A DNA stretch of 64,000 bases from Nocardia salmonicida NBRC 13393 (GTDB lineage Bacteria; Actinomycetota; Actinomycetes; Mycobacteriales; Mycobacteriaceae), in contig NZ_BDBR01000004.1 in assembly GCF_001613085.1 (NCBI RefSeq), forward strand, positions 186,001-250,000, written 5' to 3'. The notes under the pieces were generated by a model. It did no database searches and had not been told where the DNA came from. It worked only from the letters and a program-made list of their open reading frames with translations. A program made the position numbers and the translations under genes. Positions within the stretch are counted from its first letter, which is position 1. The number at the start of each line of letters is the position of its first letter. Below are positions 16,585 to 26,053 of the stretch, one piece after another.

Positions 16585-17187
16585 ATGACGCCGCATCCCC
16601 AACGCCGGAGACGGGGTGAGGACCGCCGCGAGCAGATCATCGACCAGGCGCTCGGGAGCTTCGCCGAAAACGGCTACCACAACTCCTCCATCGCCGATAT
16701 CGCCACGCGCTGCGGACTTTCCCAGCCCGGCCTGCTGCACTACTTCCCGAACAAGGCGGCCCTGCTGGCCGCGGTCCTGGACTACCGCGATCGCCTCGAC
16801 TACGACCGCCTCGGCATGAACCGCCAACTGCTCGGCAAAGACGCCCTGCAACAACTGGTCCGGCTGGTCGAGCACAACATGCACGTCCCCGGCCTCGTCC
16901 AACTCTTCACCGTCGTCACCAGCGAAGCAGTCACCAGCGACCACCCCGCCCGCGCCTGGGTGGTCAATCGCTACCGCATCCTGGAGACCTACCTGGCCGG
17001 TGCCCTCGATGGCGGCGTCACCGACGGCACCTTCCGCCCCGACATCGATACCCGCGCCGTAGCCCGTCAGATCTCGGCCATGATGGACGGCCTGCAACTG
17101 CAATGGCTCCTCGACCCCGAGCGCGTCGACATGGCAGAGCTCTTCCGCACCTACATCGACGACCTGACCACCCGGCTGTCGACGTAG
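16585..17187 (+). CDS. TetR family transcriptional regulator
   Basis: 200 residues. An N-terminal helix-turn-helix (EQIIDQALGSFAENGYHNSSIADIA, then GLSQPGLLHYFPNKAALLAAVL) is followed by a helical ligand domain. Start 16585 gives the usual short basic N-terminus (MTPHPQRRRRGEDRREQ); the open frame continues upstream through the operator and is unlikely to be translated. The gene is divergent from the hydrolase/GH3 unit with a palindromic operator between, so autorepression and control of that unit are inferred. Ligand unknown. Confidence 0.92.
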   Translation: MTPHPQRRRRGEDRREQIIDQALGSFAENGYHNSSIADIATRCGLSQPGLLHYFPNKAALLAAVLDYRDRLDYDRLGMNRQLLGKDALQQLVRLVEHNMHVPGLVQLFTVVTSEAVTSDHPARAWVVNRYRILETYLAGALDGGVTDGTFRPDIDTRAVARQISAMMDGLQLQWLLDPERVDMAELFRTYIDDLTTRLST

Positions 17188-17272
17188 TCCTGTTGCCACG
17201 CGGCGTTGCAGTGCGGTCGGGCTCAGGCCGCGTTGGCTACAGGGCAAGCACACCGCAGCCGGGCGGCCCCGA

Positions 17273-18685
17273 TCATCGCAGCCGTCGCATCGCTCGTTCT
17301 GCGGCGTTGGCCCCGCACATGCCGTGCGCGCCGGGGCCGGGCGGGGTCGCTGCCGAGCACAGATAGTGGCCAGGGAGGCCGGTGTCGTAGGGCTGCAGGG
17401 TTTTTCGGGGGCCGAAGACCAGCTGGGGGATGTTCTTGGCACCGGTCATGATGTTGCCGCCGACGTAATTGGGGTTGTAGTCGGCGAATTCTGCTGTGGT
17501 GCGGGCGGTCAGGCCGACGACGCGGTCGCGGAAGCCTGGTGCGAAGCGTTCGATCTGGGCGATGATCGCTTCGGTGGCGTCGCCGGTGTAACCGTTGGGG
17601 ACGTGGGCGTAGGTCCACACGGGATGCACCGATCCCGCGGATCGCCGAGGGTCGGCGAGGTATTGCTGGCCGACCAGGACGAAGGGGCGCTGTGGCATTC
17701 GGCCGGCGTGGATGTCGCGTTCGCCCGCGGCGACCTCGGCGAAGGAGCCGCCGAGGTGCACTGTGCCCGCGCTGCGGGCAGCCTCGCTGGTCCACGGGAC
17801 GCCGCCGTCTACGGCGAAGTCGACCTTGAAAGCGCCGGGGCCGTACCGGAATCGGCGGTAGGCCCGCGCAATTCGTGTGGGGAGCTGGTCACCGAGGATC
17901 TCCGCGACCGCAGTCGGGGCGAGATCCCAGATGGTGATGTCGGAGGGTGGTAGGTCGGCGACAGAGCGTACGCGGACGCCGGTCTCGACCTTTCCGCCGT
18001 GGTCGGCCAGTACCGCGACCATGCTGTCGGCGATCTGCTGGGATCCGCCGACCGCGACCGCCCAGCCGTATCGGTGCCCCGCCGTCAAGATGCCGAGCCC
18101 GATGCTGGCGCTAAACGGATGCTCGAGGGGATGGAAAGCGTGTGCGGCGACGCCGCCGAACAGTGCCCGTCCCGCTTCGGTGCGGAAGGCTCGCGCCAGC
18201 AGCGTGGCGGGTGCGGTCGCCGGAATACCGAAGCGCGCCAAACGGATCGGATGCCGGGGAATCCGCAGCAGTGGGCGCATGATGTCGTCGCCGAACTCGT
18301 CGTAGTTCGCGACCGGGCGTTCGAACAACGTGCGCCACAGCCGTTCGTCGGCGCCAAGGCCCTTGGCGGTCTCGACGACCGAACGGTGCAGCACTGCGGC
18401 AGTATCGTCATCGAGGGGGTGGACGCAGTCGAGTTCCGCCCACGCCCATCGCAATCCGTAGCGTTCCAGGTCGATGCGCCGCAGAAACGGCGAGCCCACG
18501 GCCATCGGATGAATGGCCGAACAGTGGTCGTGCAGCAGACCCGGCACGATCGCCTCGCTCGAGCGGGTGCCGCCGCCGATCGTGTCGGCCGCTTCGAGCA
18601 CCGTCACCTCCACGCCCGCGCGGGCCAGGGTGATGGCCGCGGCCAGTCCGTTGGGGCCGCTGCCGACCACTGTCGCCGTTGTCAT
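17273..18685 (-). CDS. NAD(P)/FAD-dependent oxidoreductase, CrtI/phytoene-desaturase-like
   Basis: 470 residues. The N-terminal Rossmann motif VVGSGPNGLAAAITLARAG ends in the FAD-ribose acid (VLEAAD), followed by GGGTRS. The C-terminal GPGAHGMCGANAAERA closes the FAD site as in carotenoid-desaturase relatives. This broad family oxidises or isomerises lipid and isoprenoid substrates. It is the last gene of a unit with an acyl-CoA ligase and a DUF3556 membrane protein (42 bp gap, AAAGGCAAG before the ATG). A role in lipid modification is inferred; carotenoid synthesis partners are absent. Confidence 0.85.
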   Translation of the reverse strand: MTTATVVGSGPNGLAAAITLARAGVEVTVLEAADTIGGGTRSSEAIVPGLLHDHCSAIHPMAVGSPFLRRIDLERYGLRWAWAELDCVHPLDDDTAAVLHRSVVETAKGLGADERLWRTLFERPVANYDEFGDDIMRPLLRIPRHPIRLARFGIPATAPATLLARAFRTEAGRALFGGVAAHAFHPLEHPFSASIGLGILTAGHRYGWAVAVGGSQQIADSMVAVLADHGGKVETGVRVRSVADLPPSDITIWDLAPTAVAEILGDQLPTRIARAYRRFRYGPGAFKVDFAVDGGVPWTSEAARSAGTVHLGGSFAEVAAGERDIHAGRMPQRPFVLVGQQYLADPRRSAGSVHPVWTYAHVPNGYTGDATEAIIAQIERFAPGFRDRVVGLTARTTAEFADYNPNYVGGNIMTGAKNIPQLVFGPRKTLQPYDTGLPGHYLCSAATPPGPGAHGMCGANAAERAMRRLR

Positions 18686-18727
18686 CGACTTGCCTTTCTC
18701 TTGCTCGAGATAGTTTCCGGTACTCGG

Positions 18728-20539
18728 CTATTCGGCCGGAGCAACCACGCCCTGGTGCGGTACGGCGATCGCGCCGGTAACGTCTTCACGCCGCCAGGTC
18801 ACGGTGTGCGGAATCGGCCCGTCCGGCAGCCACGGCATCGCCTCGACCGCGTCGGCGACCTCCCATGTCCCGCGTTCGATGACACCGAGCGCCGCGTCGA
18901 CCACCATGTACTCCTGGGTGCTCTTGTGGACCGGTTGCGACTCCACCCACACTACGATCCATTCTCCCGGCGCGAACCCGACCCTGGCCTGGACCGCGTC
19001 GATCAGGTCGAGGTTGTGCAGGTGACCGTCGCCGAAGTTGAAGCCGATCAACGAGTTGCAGGCGAACTCGGCTTCACGCACGGTCCAGCGATCGATGTCG
19101 GGAAGGTGCTTGTACAGCAGCGAGAACAAGCCGCGGCCCTGACTGTGCATGGAACGCCAGGCGATGGTCTGCTGCATGGTGATCTCGGCGACCGCAGGCG
19201 GGTAGCCCATGGCCAGCAGCTGGTCGACCTGGTTGTCGGCGGGGCGGTGCGCGATGGTGTTGAGCTCGGCTTCCGCTCCCGGCGCGAAAGCCCACAGCGC
19301 CGAGGCCCAGTTGCCGGCGTACTGACGCATGGACGGCAGGAAAGACACCAGGTCGGGGCGCAGATTACCCAGCACGGGGAAGAAGGCGAGCCCCGCCGCG
19401 ATCGCGACCGTCAACCACGGAGACGACATGTCGAAGACGCCGTACCCGGCCGAATTCGGGAAGCCGAGAAAGAGGAAAACGGTGAGGTAGGCGAATAGGA
19501 TGTTCCACTCCAGCGGCACGGCCAGCGGGAAGGTGGAGGTGATGAACAGGTGGAAGATCACCATGATCGCGACACCGGCCAGGGTCAGCCAGAGGTTCGT
19601 CGAGAACAGCAACACGATCGGGATGAGCACTTCCACAGTGGTACCACCGACATGGGCCATGAACGAGGCGACGCGTGAGGGTCGGATATCGCGGGGGAAA
19701 TCGCGGTAGTGCGCCCGCTTGATCGACCGGAACGGCATCGACGGGCTGTTGGACACCATCGGGGGCACCACATTGGTGAAGTGCTTGCCGAACTTGGAGA
19801 CTCCCGCGCCGACCCACACGATCACGATCAGCAGTTTGGCCGCGATGATCATGTCGGTGAACGGCAGCACCGCGAAGAACAGCAGCGCGGGCAGATACTG
19901 CTCGCCGCGAGCCGCCAGGAAGATCGTCTTGTCCCGCAGACCGCACAGGATGTAGAGCACGATCGGCGCGATCAACAGCACCGGCCGGACCAGCCCGGAA
20001 GTGTTGTCCGGCAATGCTTCCAACAGTGCGGCGGTGGTCCGCCCCGGCGCGACGACAGCGATCACCAGCGAGGCGAGAAAGCCGAGGTACAGCACCACAT
20101 CGACCGTCGTGCGTGAATCACCATTGGTGAACGGCACCCGATACCAGGGCCGCAATCGGATGCTTCCCCGTCGGGCGAAGTACAGAATGCCGCCGGTCAT
20201 CGGCTTGAACTTGCCCGCCAGCGGACCCCAGGAGCCCGCGACGCCGACAGCTTCGACCAGCACCGTCCACAGGACCAGCTTCTGATAGACGACCGGCTGG
20301 TTCCACCACTGCGCCACATCCCAGAACGGGCCGGTGCCCGACGTCGCCGTCGCGATCGCGACACCGCCGATGATGTAGAGCAGAAGCACTTTCGCGAGAT
20401 ACACGGTATGGATCATCTTCGGCGTGCCGAATCCGTATTCCGCCCAGTGCAGTGCCAATGTTCGAATACGTTCGCGCAGTGGCAATTCCAAGAATGTCTC
20501 GGTGTCCACCGGCGGGAAATCTCCCGTCTTGAATCCCAT
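18728..20539 (-). CDS. DUF3556 family membrane protein
   Basis: 603 residues. The opening FPPVDTETFLELPLRERIRTLALHW and the following GFGTPKMIHTVYLAKVLLLYIIGG match the mycobacterial and nocardial DUF3556 family. About ten hydrophobic segments cover residues 55-400, followed by a soluble C-terminal part of about 200 residues. The family has no established function. AAGGGA precedes the ATG. It sits between a FadD-type ligase and a CrtI-like flavoprotein, and divergent from a PucR gene, an arrangement that suggests a shared lipid or hydrophobic substrate. Confidence 0.82.
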   Translation of the reverse strand: MGFKTGDFPPVDTETFLELPLRERIRTLALHWAEYGFGTPKMIHTVYLAKVLLLYIIGGVAIATATSGTGPFWDVAQWWNQPVVYQKLVLWTVLVEAVGVAGSWGPLAGKFKPMTGGILYFARRGSIRLRPWYRVPFTNGDSRTTVDVVLYLGFLASLVIAVVAPGRTTAALLEALPDNTSGLVRPVLLIAPIVLYILCGLRDKTIFLAARGEQYLPALLFFAVLPFTDMIIAAKLLIVIVWVGAGVSKFGKHFTNVVPPMVSNSPSMPFRSIKRAHYRDFPRDIRPSRVASFMAHVGGTTVEVLIPIVLLFSTNLWLTLAGVAIMVIFHLFITSTFPLAVPLEWNILFAYLTVFLFLGFPNSAGYGVFDMSSPWLTVAIAAGLAFFPVLGNLRPDLVSFLPSMRQYAGNWASALWAFAPGAEAELNTIAHRPADNQVDQLLAMGYPPAVAEITMQQTIAWRSMHSQGRGLFSLLYKHLPDIDRWTVREAEFACNSLIGFNFGDGHLHNLDLIDAVQARVGFAPGEWIVVWVESQPVHKSTQEYMVVDAALGVIERGTWEVADAVEAMPWLPDGPIPHTVTWRREDVTGAIAVPHQGVVAPAE

Positions 20540-20629
20540 GACTCGATCCCTTTCTTCCTGCTTCCGGGCGCGAGTGACCGCGACCGAAAGGCTGTCTTTC
20601 GTTCGAATTGCATTGCGGCGAGAAACCGC

Positions 20630-22072
20630 TCAGGTGCGCGCGGCCATGACCCGCAGCTGCTTCTTGTCGATCTTGCCGACCGGATTGCGTGGCATCTCCG
20701 CTGTCAACACGATCGAGGCGGGGACCTTGAATGCCGCGAGTTCCGCACGGCAGTGCTCGGCCAGCTCTTCGACGGTGACCGTGGCCTGGGGCGCCGTGAC
20801 CACATGGGCGACCGGTACCTCGCCCAGCACAGCGTCGGGCACACCGACTACCGCGGCTTCGTGGACAGCGGGATGCCGGTAGAGCGCGTTCTCGATCTCC
20901 TTGGGGTACAGGTTCTCGCCGGCCCGGATGATCATGTCCTTGATCCGGTCGACCAGAACCAGGTAGCCGTCGGCGTCGAAGTAGCCGACGTCGCCGGTGT
21001 GCAGCCAGCCGTCTACGACGGTCGCGGCCGTTTCTGTCGGCTTGCCGAGGTAGCCGCGCATCACGTTCGCACCGCGAATGACGACTTCGCCGGGTTCACC
21101 GGGCGCCGACAACACGCCGTCGACATCCATGATCGCCACGGTCTGACCGGCCAGCGGAAGCCCGACGGTGCCCGGCTTCCGTTGGCCCACTACGGGATTG
21201 AGGGTCGATGCGCAGGTTCCCTCGGACAGCCCGTAACCCTCGACGATCGGCACACTGAAGCGCTGCTCGAACCGCGCGATGAGCTCGGCGGGCATGGGCG
21301 CGGCACCGCAGATCGCCAAGCGCAACGAGGAACTGTCGGGACGAGGACCTTCGGGCTGGGCCACCAGCATCGCGTAGATGGCGGGCACCGCCGAGAAATA
21401 GGTGGGTCGTACCCCTTCGACCGTGTCGAAAAAGCCTGAGGCGGAGAACTTTCCGGCGATGGTGGTGCGTCCGCCCGCCAGCAGCGGCGACAGCACGCCG
21501 GTTACGATGCCGTTGACGTGGAACAGCGGCAGGATCAGCAGGCTGTGGTCGGTCTCGTTCAGGCCGATCGACTCGACGATCATCGCGCACATGGCGGCGA
21601 GGTTCTCGTGACCGAGCAGCACGCCCTTCGGCCTGCCGGTGGTACCGCTGGTGTAGATGATCAGGGCCAGATCGTCGATCGGCGCGGCGGCTGGGACCGG
21701 ATCGGCACGCTGGGCCAGCGCCGCGACGTCGAGCGTGACCGCGGGCCTGCCCGGTTCGCCGATGACGACCACGGCGCCCGAGTCCTCGATCTGGTATCGG
21801 ATGTCGTCGTCGGTGAGCCCGGGATTCACGGGGGTGACCGCGGCGCCGAGCCGCCAGGCCGCGAACAGGACGACCACGAGGTCCACCCGGTTGGGCAGCA
21901 CGACCGCGACGACGTCGTCGGGCCGCACGCCCGCCTGGTGCAGGACGGCGGCAGCGGTGTCCACCCGAGCGCTGAACTGCGCGTTCGACAGTGTGTCGGT
22001 GTCGTCGGCGATGCAGTGCCCGTTCGGGTCGGCAACGGCTCTGACCTCGGGCAATTCGGCGATGTGTCGCAT
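20630..22072 (-). CDS. Long-chain fatty-acid-CoA ligase (FadD-like AMP-binding enzyme)
   Basis: 480 residues. The P-loop is LIIYTSGTTGRPKGVLLGH. The adenylate-binding YGLSEGT, the hinge GWLHTGDVGYFDADGYLVLVDR and the terminal catalytic lysine motif NPVGKIDKKQL are all present, so it should be an active acyl- or aryl-CoA ligase. At 480 residues it is on the short side. AAGGAAT precedes the ATG. It is first in the ligase/DUF3556/oxidoreductase unit and reads away from a PucR-type regulator, its probable controller. Confidence 0.9.
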   Translation of the reverse strand: MRHIAELPEVRAVADPNGHCIADDTDTLSNAQFSARVDTAAAVLHQAGVRPDDVVAVVLPNRVDLVVVLFAAWRLGAAVTPVNPGLTDDDIRYQIEDSGAVVVIGEPGRPAVTLDVAALAQRADPVPAAAPIDDLALIIYTSGTTGRPKGVLLGHENLAAMCAMIVESIGLNETDHSLLILPLFHVNGIVTGVLSPLLAGGRTTIAGKFSASGFFDTVEGVRPTYFSAVPAIYAMLVAQPEGPRPDSSSLRLAICGAAPMPAELIARFEQRFSVPIVEGYGLSEGTCASTLNPVVGQRKPGTVGLPLAGQTVAIMDVDGVLSAPGEPGEVVIRGANVMRGYLGKPTETAATVVDGWLHTGDVGYFDADGYLVLVDRIKDMIIRAGENLYPKEIENALYRHPAVHEAAVVGVPDAVLGEVPVAHVVTAPQATVTVEELAEHCRAELAAFKVPASIVLTAEMPRNPVGKIDKKQLRVMAART

Positions 22073-22234
22073 GATTCCTTACCGGTGACGAATGTGATCT
22101 GGGTTACATCACTCACGGTAGGGCGCGCATTCGACTCCGACTACGGGCCCGCAGCCCAGCGTTGCGTCGCCGTGTTGTGCCACGAGCACAAACAGCGCCA
22201 CGCACCCGTGCCCCGGGGGGTACTGTCTGCGGCC

Positions 22235-23473
22235 ATGGCCGACGACAACGATCAACTGGTGCGTGCGGTGGCGGGCCGGATCAAGGCCGACCTGAACCAC
22301 CTGTCACCGACGATGATCACCATGTTCACCGAGGTCATCCCCGAATTCCGGCACGACGACGAAGTGCGAAGGCTGATGGTGGCCAGCACCGAGTCCAACC
22401 TCTCCGCGATCCTGGACATGCTCACCCTGGCTATCGGCCTCGACGACGTCACCGTCCCACCGGCCGCCGCCGAGTACGCCCGTCGCTTCGCCCAGCACGA
22501 CCTGTCGCTCGAAGCGCTGCTGCGCGCCTATCGACTCGGCGAGAACATGTTCATCCAGTGGACGATCGCGCTGCTGGCCGAGTTGAACCCGGCTACCGAC
22601 GTGGCGATGGCCACCGCAGCTCGCATCGCCCACCTGGTCAACGGCTACATCGACCAGGTGATCGAGGGCTTGATCGACATCTACGAGAGCGAGCGCCGCC
22701 GCTGGGACGCGCGCACCGACGCCGCCCGCGCCGCGCAGGTGCGCGCTGTCGTGGAGGCCGATGACCTGGATGTGGGTTCGGCCGAGCAGATGCTGTCGGC
22801 TTCCCTGCGCGGCTGGCACCAGTTCGCGATGCTGTGGACACCCCAGGGAACCCGCGATCCTCGCGCGTCCTTGCGCGCGGGCACCGCCTTGCTGGCTGCC
22901 GCGACCGGCAAGACGCCGATGACCGTGGAGGTCGACGATCACAATCGGTGGGTGTGGATCTCCTCGGTGGCACGACCAGTGCTCGATACCGAACAGCTCG
23001 CCCACGATCTGCGCGCCCATCCGAATCTGTCCATCACCCTGGGTGATCCGGCCTCCGGACTGGAGGGGTTCCGCGAGACCTTCCGCGACGCGCAGCGGGC
23101 CAGGGCGGTCGCGCTGACCAGGCGAGAGCACGGACTCACCGTCCATTCCGACGTGGCATTGACCGCCCTGTTCGCCGACCGGGTGCCCGAGATGCAGGTA
23201 TGAGCCGGGCGCGTCCTCGGCGCGCTGATGGGCCCCGACGAGACGGCCGCACGACTACGCGAGACCCTCCGCGCCTTCCTCGACGCCCGCGGTAGCTACA
23301 CCGACGCCGCCGCCCGCCTGCACGTCCACAAGAACACCGTCCACTACCGGGTGCGCAAAGCCGAGGAGCTGCTCGGACACCCACTCGGCGAGCGCAGACT
23401 CGATATCGAAGTGGCTCTGCTGACCTGCGCCCAACTGGGCATCCCCGACGCTCCCCACAGCCCTCCTCGATGA
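22235..23473 (+). pseudogene. PucR family regulator interrupted by an in-frame TGA
   Basis: The 322-residue first part (MADDNDQLVRAVAGRIKAD) is a typical PucR N-terminal region and ends after VPEMQV at a TGA (23201-23203). The same frame continues without a further stop to 23473 and encodes AGRVLGALMGPDETAARLR and the characteristic PucR helix-turn-helix (SYTDAAARLHVHKNTVHYR). Stop and continuation are in the same frame, so this is a nonsense codon, not a frameshift; a CGA or TGG to TGA change would explain it. The truncated product would lack its DNA-binding domain. It is divergent from the FadD/DUF3556 unit. Read-through or a sequencing error remain possible. Confidence 0.8.
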
Positions 23474-23478
23474 GCTGA

Positions 23479-23883
23479 TCAATCTCCGATGCAGCGTGCT
23501 CCTTTGATACCGACGGCAAGTTCGGACCCGTCGGCGGAGACAACGGAGACGCTGTTCACGTCCTCGGTGTAGGCGACAGTCGCTGCCGCAGTACAGATTC
23601 GGAGTGCGGTCTGAGCACCGGTCGGACCGTCGGCCAGATCAGTCTCGATGGTGACGGCGGTGCATTGGCCAGTTATCGAGACTCGGGTGATGGCGAACTC
23701 GGAAACGGCGTTCCTGATCTGATCGACATCGCCGCACCCGTCGCCGGTCGGCTGGAGACTCGCAGGAGATGACGCTGATGCCGGTACCCCGGTCGAGGTG
23801 TCCGATGTGCTCGCGCACGCGGCCGAGATGCCCAGTGCCGCACAGACAGCGAACCAGCGCAACGCATCGCAGGAGCTGCTCAT
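23479..23883 (-). CDS. Small putative lipoprotein of unknown function
   Basis: 134 residues. The N-terminus MSSSCDALRWFAVCAALGISAACAS has a hydrophobic segment and a lipobox-like SAAC, followed by a Ser/Thr/Ala-rich linker and a small soluble domain with several Cys (GCGDVDQIRNAV, ITGQCTAV, LRICTAA, GARCIGD). I do not recognise a family beyond mycobacterial-type small lipoproteins. The start codon shares its A with the stop of the upstream gene (TGATG), so the two are translationally coupled. Confidence 0.7.
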   Translation of the reverse strand: MSSSCDALRWFAVCAALGISAACASTSDTSTGVPASASSPASLQPTGDGCGDVDQIRNAVSEFAITRVSITGQCTAVTIETDLADGPTGAQTALRICTAAATVAYTEDVNSVSVVSADGSELAVGIKGARCIGD

Positions 23884-24185
23884 CACATAGTCTGCGCGTC
23901 GATGAGCGCGCCGGTCGCGTGTACGACATCGAGATGCTCTACCACCGGCTCGCCCGGGCGGTGGCCGGCGAAGGCGGTGTCGACGGCGGGATGGATGCGA
24001 TCTTCGAAGGCACGAGTGCAGTGCGCCTCGGATTCCCACACGTCGATGTAGCGCAGCCCGCCGTCGGCCCGGCGCACGCACAGGTGGAGGAGCGAGCCGT
24101 CGAGCGGCTCGGGGCCGAGCTCTTCGATGATCCGGCGGTAGAGCTCCTCACCGATAGGGACGTCTTGAATGTAGGCGTAGACCAT
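23883..24185 (-). CDS. Small dimeric alpha/beta-barrel (antibiotic-monooxygenase-like) protein
   Basis: 100 residues (VYAYIQDVPIGEELYRRIIEELG, GLRYIDVWESEAHCTRAFEDRIHPAVDTAF). Length and the YIDVWES-x-AHCxxFxxxRxxP pattern fit ferredoxin-like dimeric barrel proteins such as ABM-domain proteins and EthD relatives, though no catalytic residues can be assigned. AGAAGGGA precedes the ATG. It is divergent from a TetR gene with a strong palindrome between the two, so it is a probable repressor target. The next gene downstream is a lipoprotein. Confidence 0.65.
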   Translation of the reverse strand: MVYAYIQDVPIGEELYRRIIEELGPEPLDGSLLHLCVRRADGGLRYIDVWESEAHCTRAFEDRIHPAVDTAFAGHRPGEPVVEHLDVVHATGALIDAQTM

Positions 24186-24202
24186 GGCCGTATCCCTTCT
24201 GA

Positions 24203-24229
24203 ATTGATCCGAATACGGTTCGGATCAAT
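24203..24229. promoter_or_regulatory. Palindromic TetR-type operator
   Basis: A perfect 11-bp inverted repeat (ATTGATCCGAA and TTCGGATCAAT) with a 5-bp centre lies in the 64-bp gap between the divergent small monooxygenase-like gene and the TetR gene. It occupies the space where both promoters must sit. Confidence 0.82.
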
Positions 24230-24249
24230 AGTGGGTAGGATAAGCGTCC

Positions 24250-24921
24250 ATGGACGAGAACGTCAAGGTCGGCAAGCGTCGATACAACGCTCCGCGGCGC
24301 GCCGCGCAGGCGGCGGATACGCGTCGTGCGATCCTCGACGCCGCGCGGCGCTTGTTCGTTCAGAACGGGTACGCCGCCACCACTGTCAGCGAGATCGCCA
24401 CGGAGGCCGGCGTTTCCGTCGACACTGTCTATGCGTCCATCGGTCGCAAGCCGGTGCTGCTCCGAGAGCTCGTCGAGACCGCCCTCTCCGGCACGGACCA
24501 AGCGATTCCGGCCCGGCAGCGGGAGTACGTTCGCGCGATCGGCCAGGCGACATCGGCCGAAGACAAGATCGCGATCTACGCCCACGCGCTGGCCGCGATC
24601 CAGCAACGGCTCGCGCCGATCTTCCTCGCCCTGCGCGATGCCGCGACGAGCGACGCGTCCTGCGCCCGGGTATGGGCGGAAATCGGCGATCGGCGGGCCG
24701 CCAACATGCGCGATTTCGCGGCCGACCTGCGCAGCACGGGGCAGCTGCGCAAGGATCTGTCCGACGACGAGGTAGCCGACATCCTCTGGAGCATGAACGC
24801 GACCGAATATTGGGTGCTCCTTGTCGGCGAACGCCGTTGGACGGCAGAGCGCTTCCGCGACTGGATTATCGACGCATGGACCCGCTCGCTGTTGACCGAC
24901 CCCGAAGCGCCCCACGCCTGA
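24250..24921 (+). CDS. TetR family transcriptional regulator
   Basis: 223 residues. The HTH region is ILDAARRLFVQNGYAATTVSEIATEAGVSVDTVYASIGRKPVLLREL; the ligand domain is helical. A basic N-terminal extension (KRRYNAPRRAAQAADTRR) precedes the HTH. Start 24250 lies 20 bp after the palindrome at 24203-24229, which implies autoregulation and control of the divergent gene at 23883-24185. Ligand unknown. Confidence 0.92.
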   Translation: MDENVKVGKRRYNAPRRAAQAADTRRAILDAARRLFVQNGYAATTVSEIATEAGVSVDTVYASIGRKPVLLRELVETALSGTDQAIPARQREYVRAIGQATSAEDKIAIYAHALAAIQQRLAPIFLALRDAATSDASCARVWAEIGDRRAANMRDFAADLRSTGQLRKDLSDDEVADILWSMNATEYWVLLVGERRWTAERFRDWIIDAWTRSLLTDPEAPHA

Positions 24922-24983
24922 GCCGGTACTGCCGCCTGTACCGAGCCCACGTTCGGGGACTGTCGAGGTGGCGGCGGTGTGCC

Positions 24984-25946
24984 ATGATCGGCAGGGTGAA
25001 CAATGTGGGCGATTCCGCATTCGATCGAGCCGGGTTCGATCAGCTCGTCGGCTCGCTGCGCGCGGAGTTGCATGTGCACTGCTATCGACTCCTCGGCTCG
25101 GTGCACGACGCCGACGACGCCTTGCAGGAGGCGATGCTGCGCGCCTGGCGTTCCCGTGCGAATCTCACCGACCCGCAGAAGTTCCGGCCCTGGCTGTACA
25201 AGATCGCTACGAACCGGTGCCTGACCATGCTCGAGCAGCGCGGACGCCGCGAACTGCCGATGGACAGCGCACCGAATGAGCCTGCGGCCGAACGGATCTG
25301 GCTTGACCCCTTGCCAGGTATCGGTGCGGGCGAGCCGGGACCGGAGGCTCGCTATACAGCGAGGGAGGCCGTGGAACTAGCTTTTGTGGCGATGATCCAG
25401 CAGCTGCCAGGACTCCAGCGCGGCGTCTTGATCCTGCGCGATGTCCTCGGCTTTACGGCACACGAGACAGCCGAATTGCTCGACGTGACCGTCGCGTCGG
25501 CCAACAGTGCCTTGCAGCGCGCTCGAGCGCACGCCGAACAGAACGCTTCCACTTCGTCACAAGACCCGGGTGATCCGCGGACTCGTCACCTCGCCCAGCG
25601 CTACGCGGCCGCGTGGGAGGCCGCCGACGTGGACGGCATCGTCGAACTGCTCGCCGCCGACGCGAGGTACGCCATGCCACCGCTGCCCGAATGGTATGCC
25701 GGGCAGGCAGCCATCCGAGACTTCCTGGTGGCCGAGCCGTTGCGCTGGCGCTGGCGTTTCCTGCCCACCGTGGCCAATGGCCAACCAGCCTTCGGCACCT
25801 ATTCGTGGGATGCCGACAGCCGCGTTTTCACTGCCATGGCGCTCGATGTGCTGGTGGTGCGCGACGGCGCGATCACCGACGTGGTGTCGTTCCTCGATCC
25901 GACGCTTTTCCCCCGTTTCGCACTTCCGGGCACCGTGTCCGACTGA
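24984..25946 (+). CDS. ECF sigma-70 factor of the SigG/SigX5 type with C-terminal SnoaL-like domain
   Basis: 320 residues. Sigma region 2 (LHVHCYRLLGSVHDADDALQEAMLRAWR) is followed by a linker with WLDPLPG and by region 4 (LPGLQRGVLILRDVLGFTAHETAELL, VASANSALQRARA). Residues about 195-315 form an NTF2/SnoaL-like domain (HLAQRYAAAWEAADVDGIVELLAADARYAMPP), which in related factors modulates activity in place of a classical anti-sigma factor. No anti-sigma gene is adjacent. A separate SnoaL-type protein is encoded 107 bp downstream. ATG 24984 and GTG 24996 are both possible starts. Confidence 0.88.
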   Translation: MIGRVNNVGDSAFDRAGFDQLVGSLRAELHVHCYRLLGSVHDADDALQEAMLRAWRSRANLTDPQKFRPWLYKIATNRCLTMLEQRGRRELPMDSAPNEPAAERIWLDPLPGIGAGEPGPEARYTAREAVELAFVAMIQQLPGLQRGVLILRDVLGFTAHETAELLDVTVASANSALQRARAHAEQNASTSSQDPGDPRTRHLAQRYAAAWEAADVDGIVELLAADARYAMPPLPEWYAGQAAIRDFLVAEPLRWRWRFLPTVANGQPAFGTYSWDADSRVFTAMALDVLVVRDGAITDVVSFLDPTLFPRFALPGTVSD

Positions 25947-26053
25947 ATTCCCGCCCGACGATTATTTCGGCACCCATCGCAGGGTCATATGGGCAGTGGG
26001 ACGTCCCCACCGGCCGAGACCCGAGCGCCTCGGCACATCGAAGGGAGACCGAC

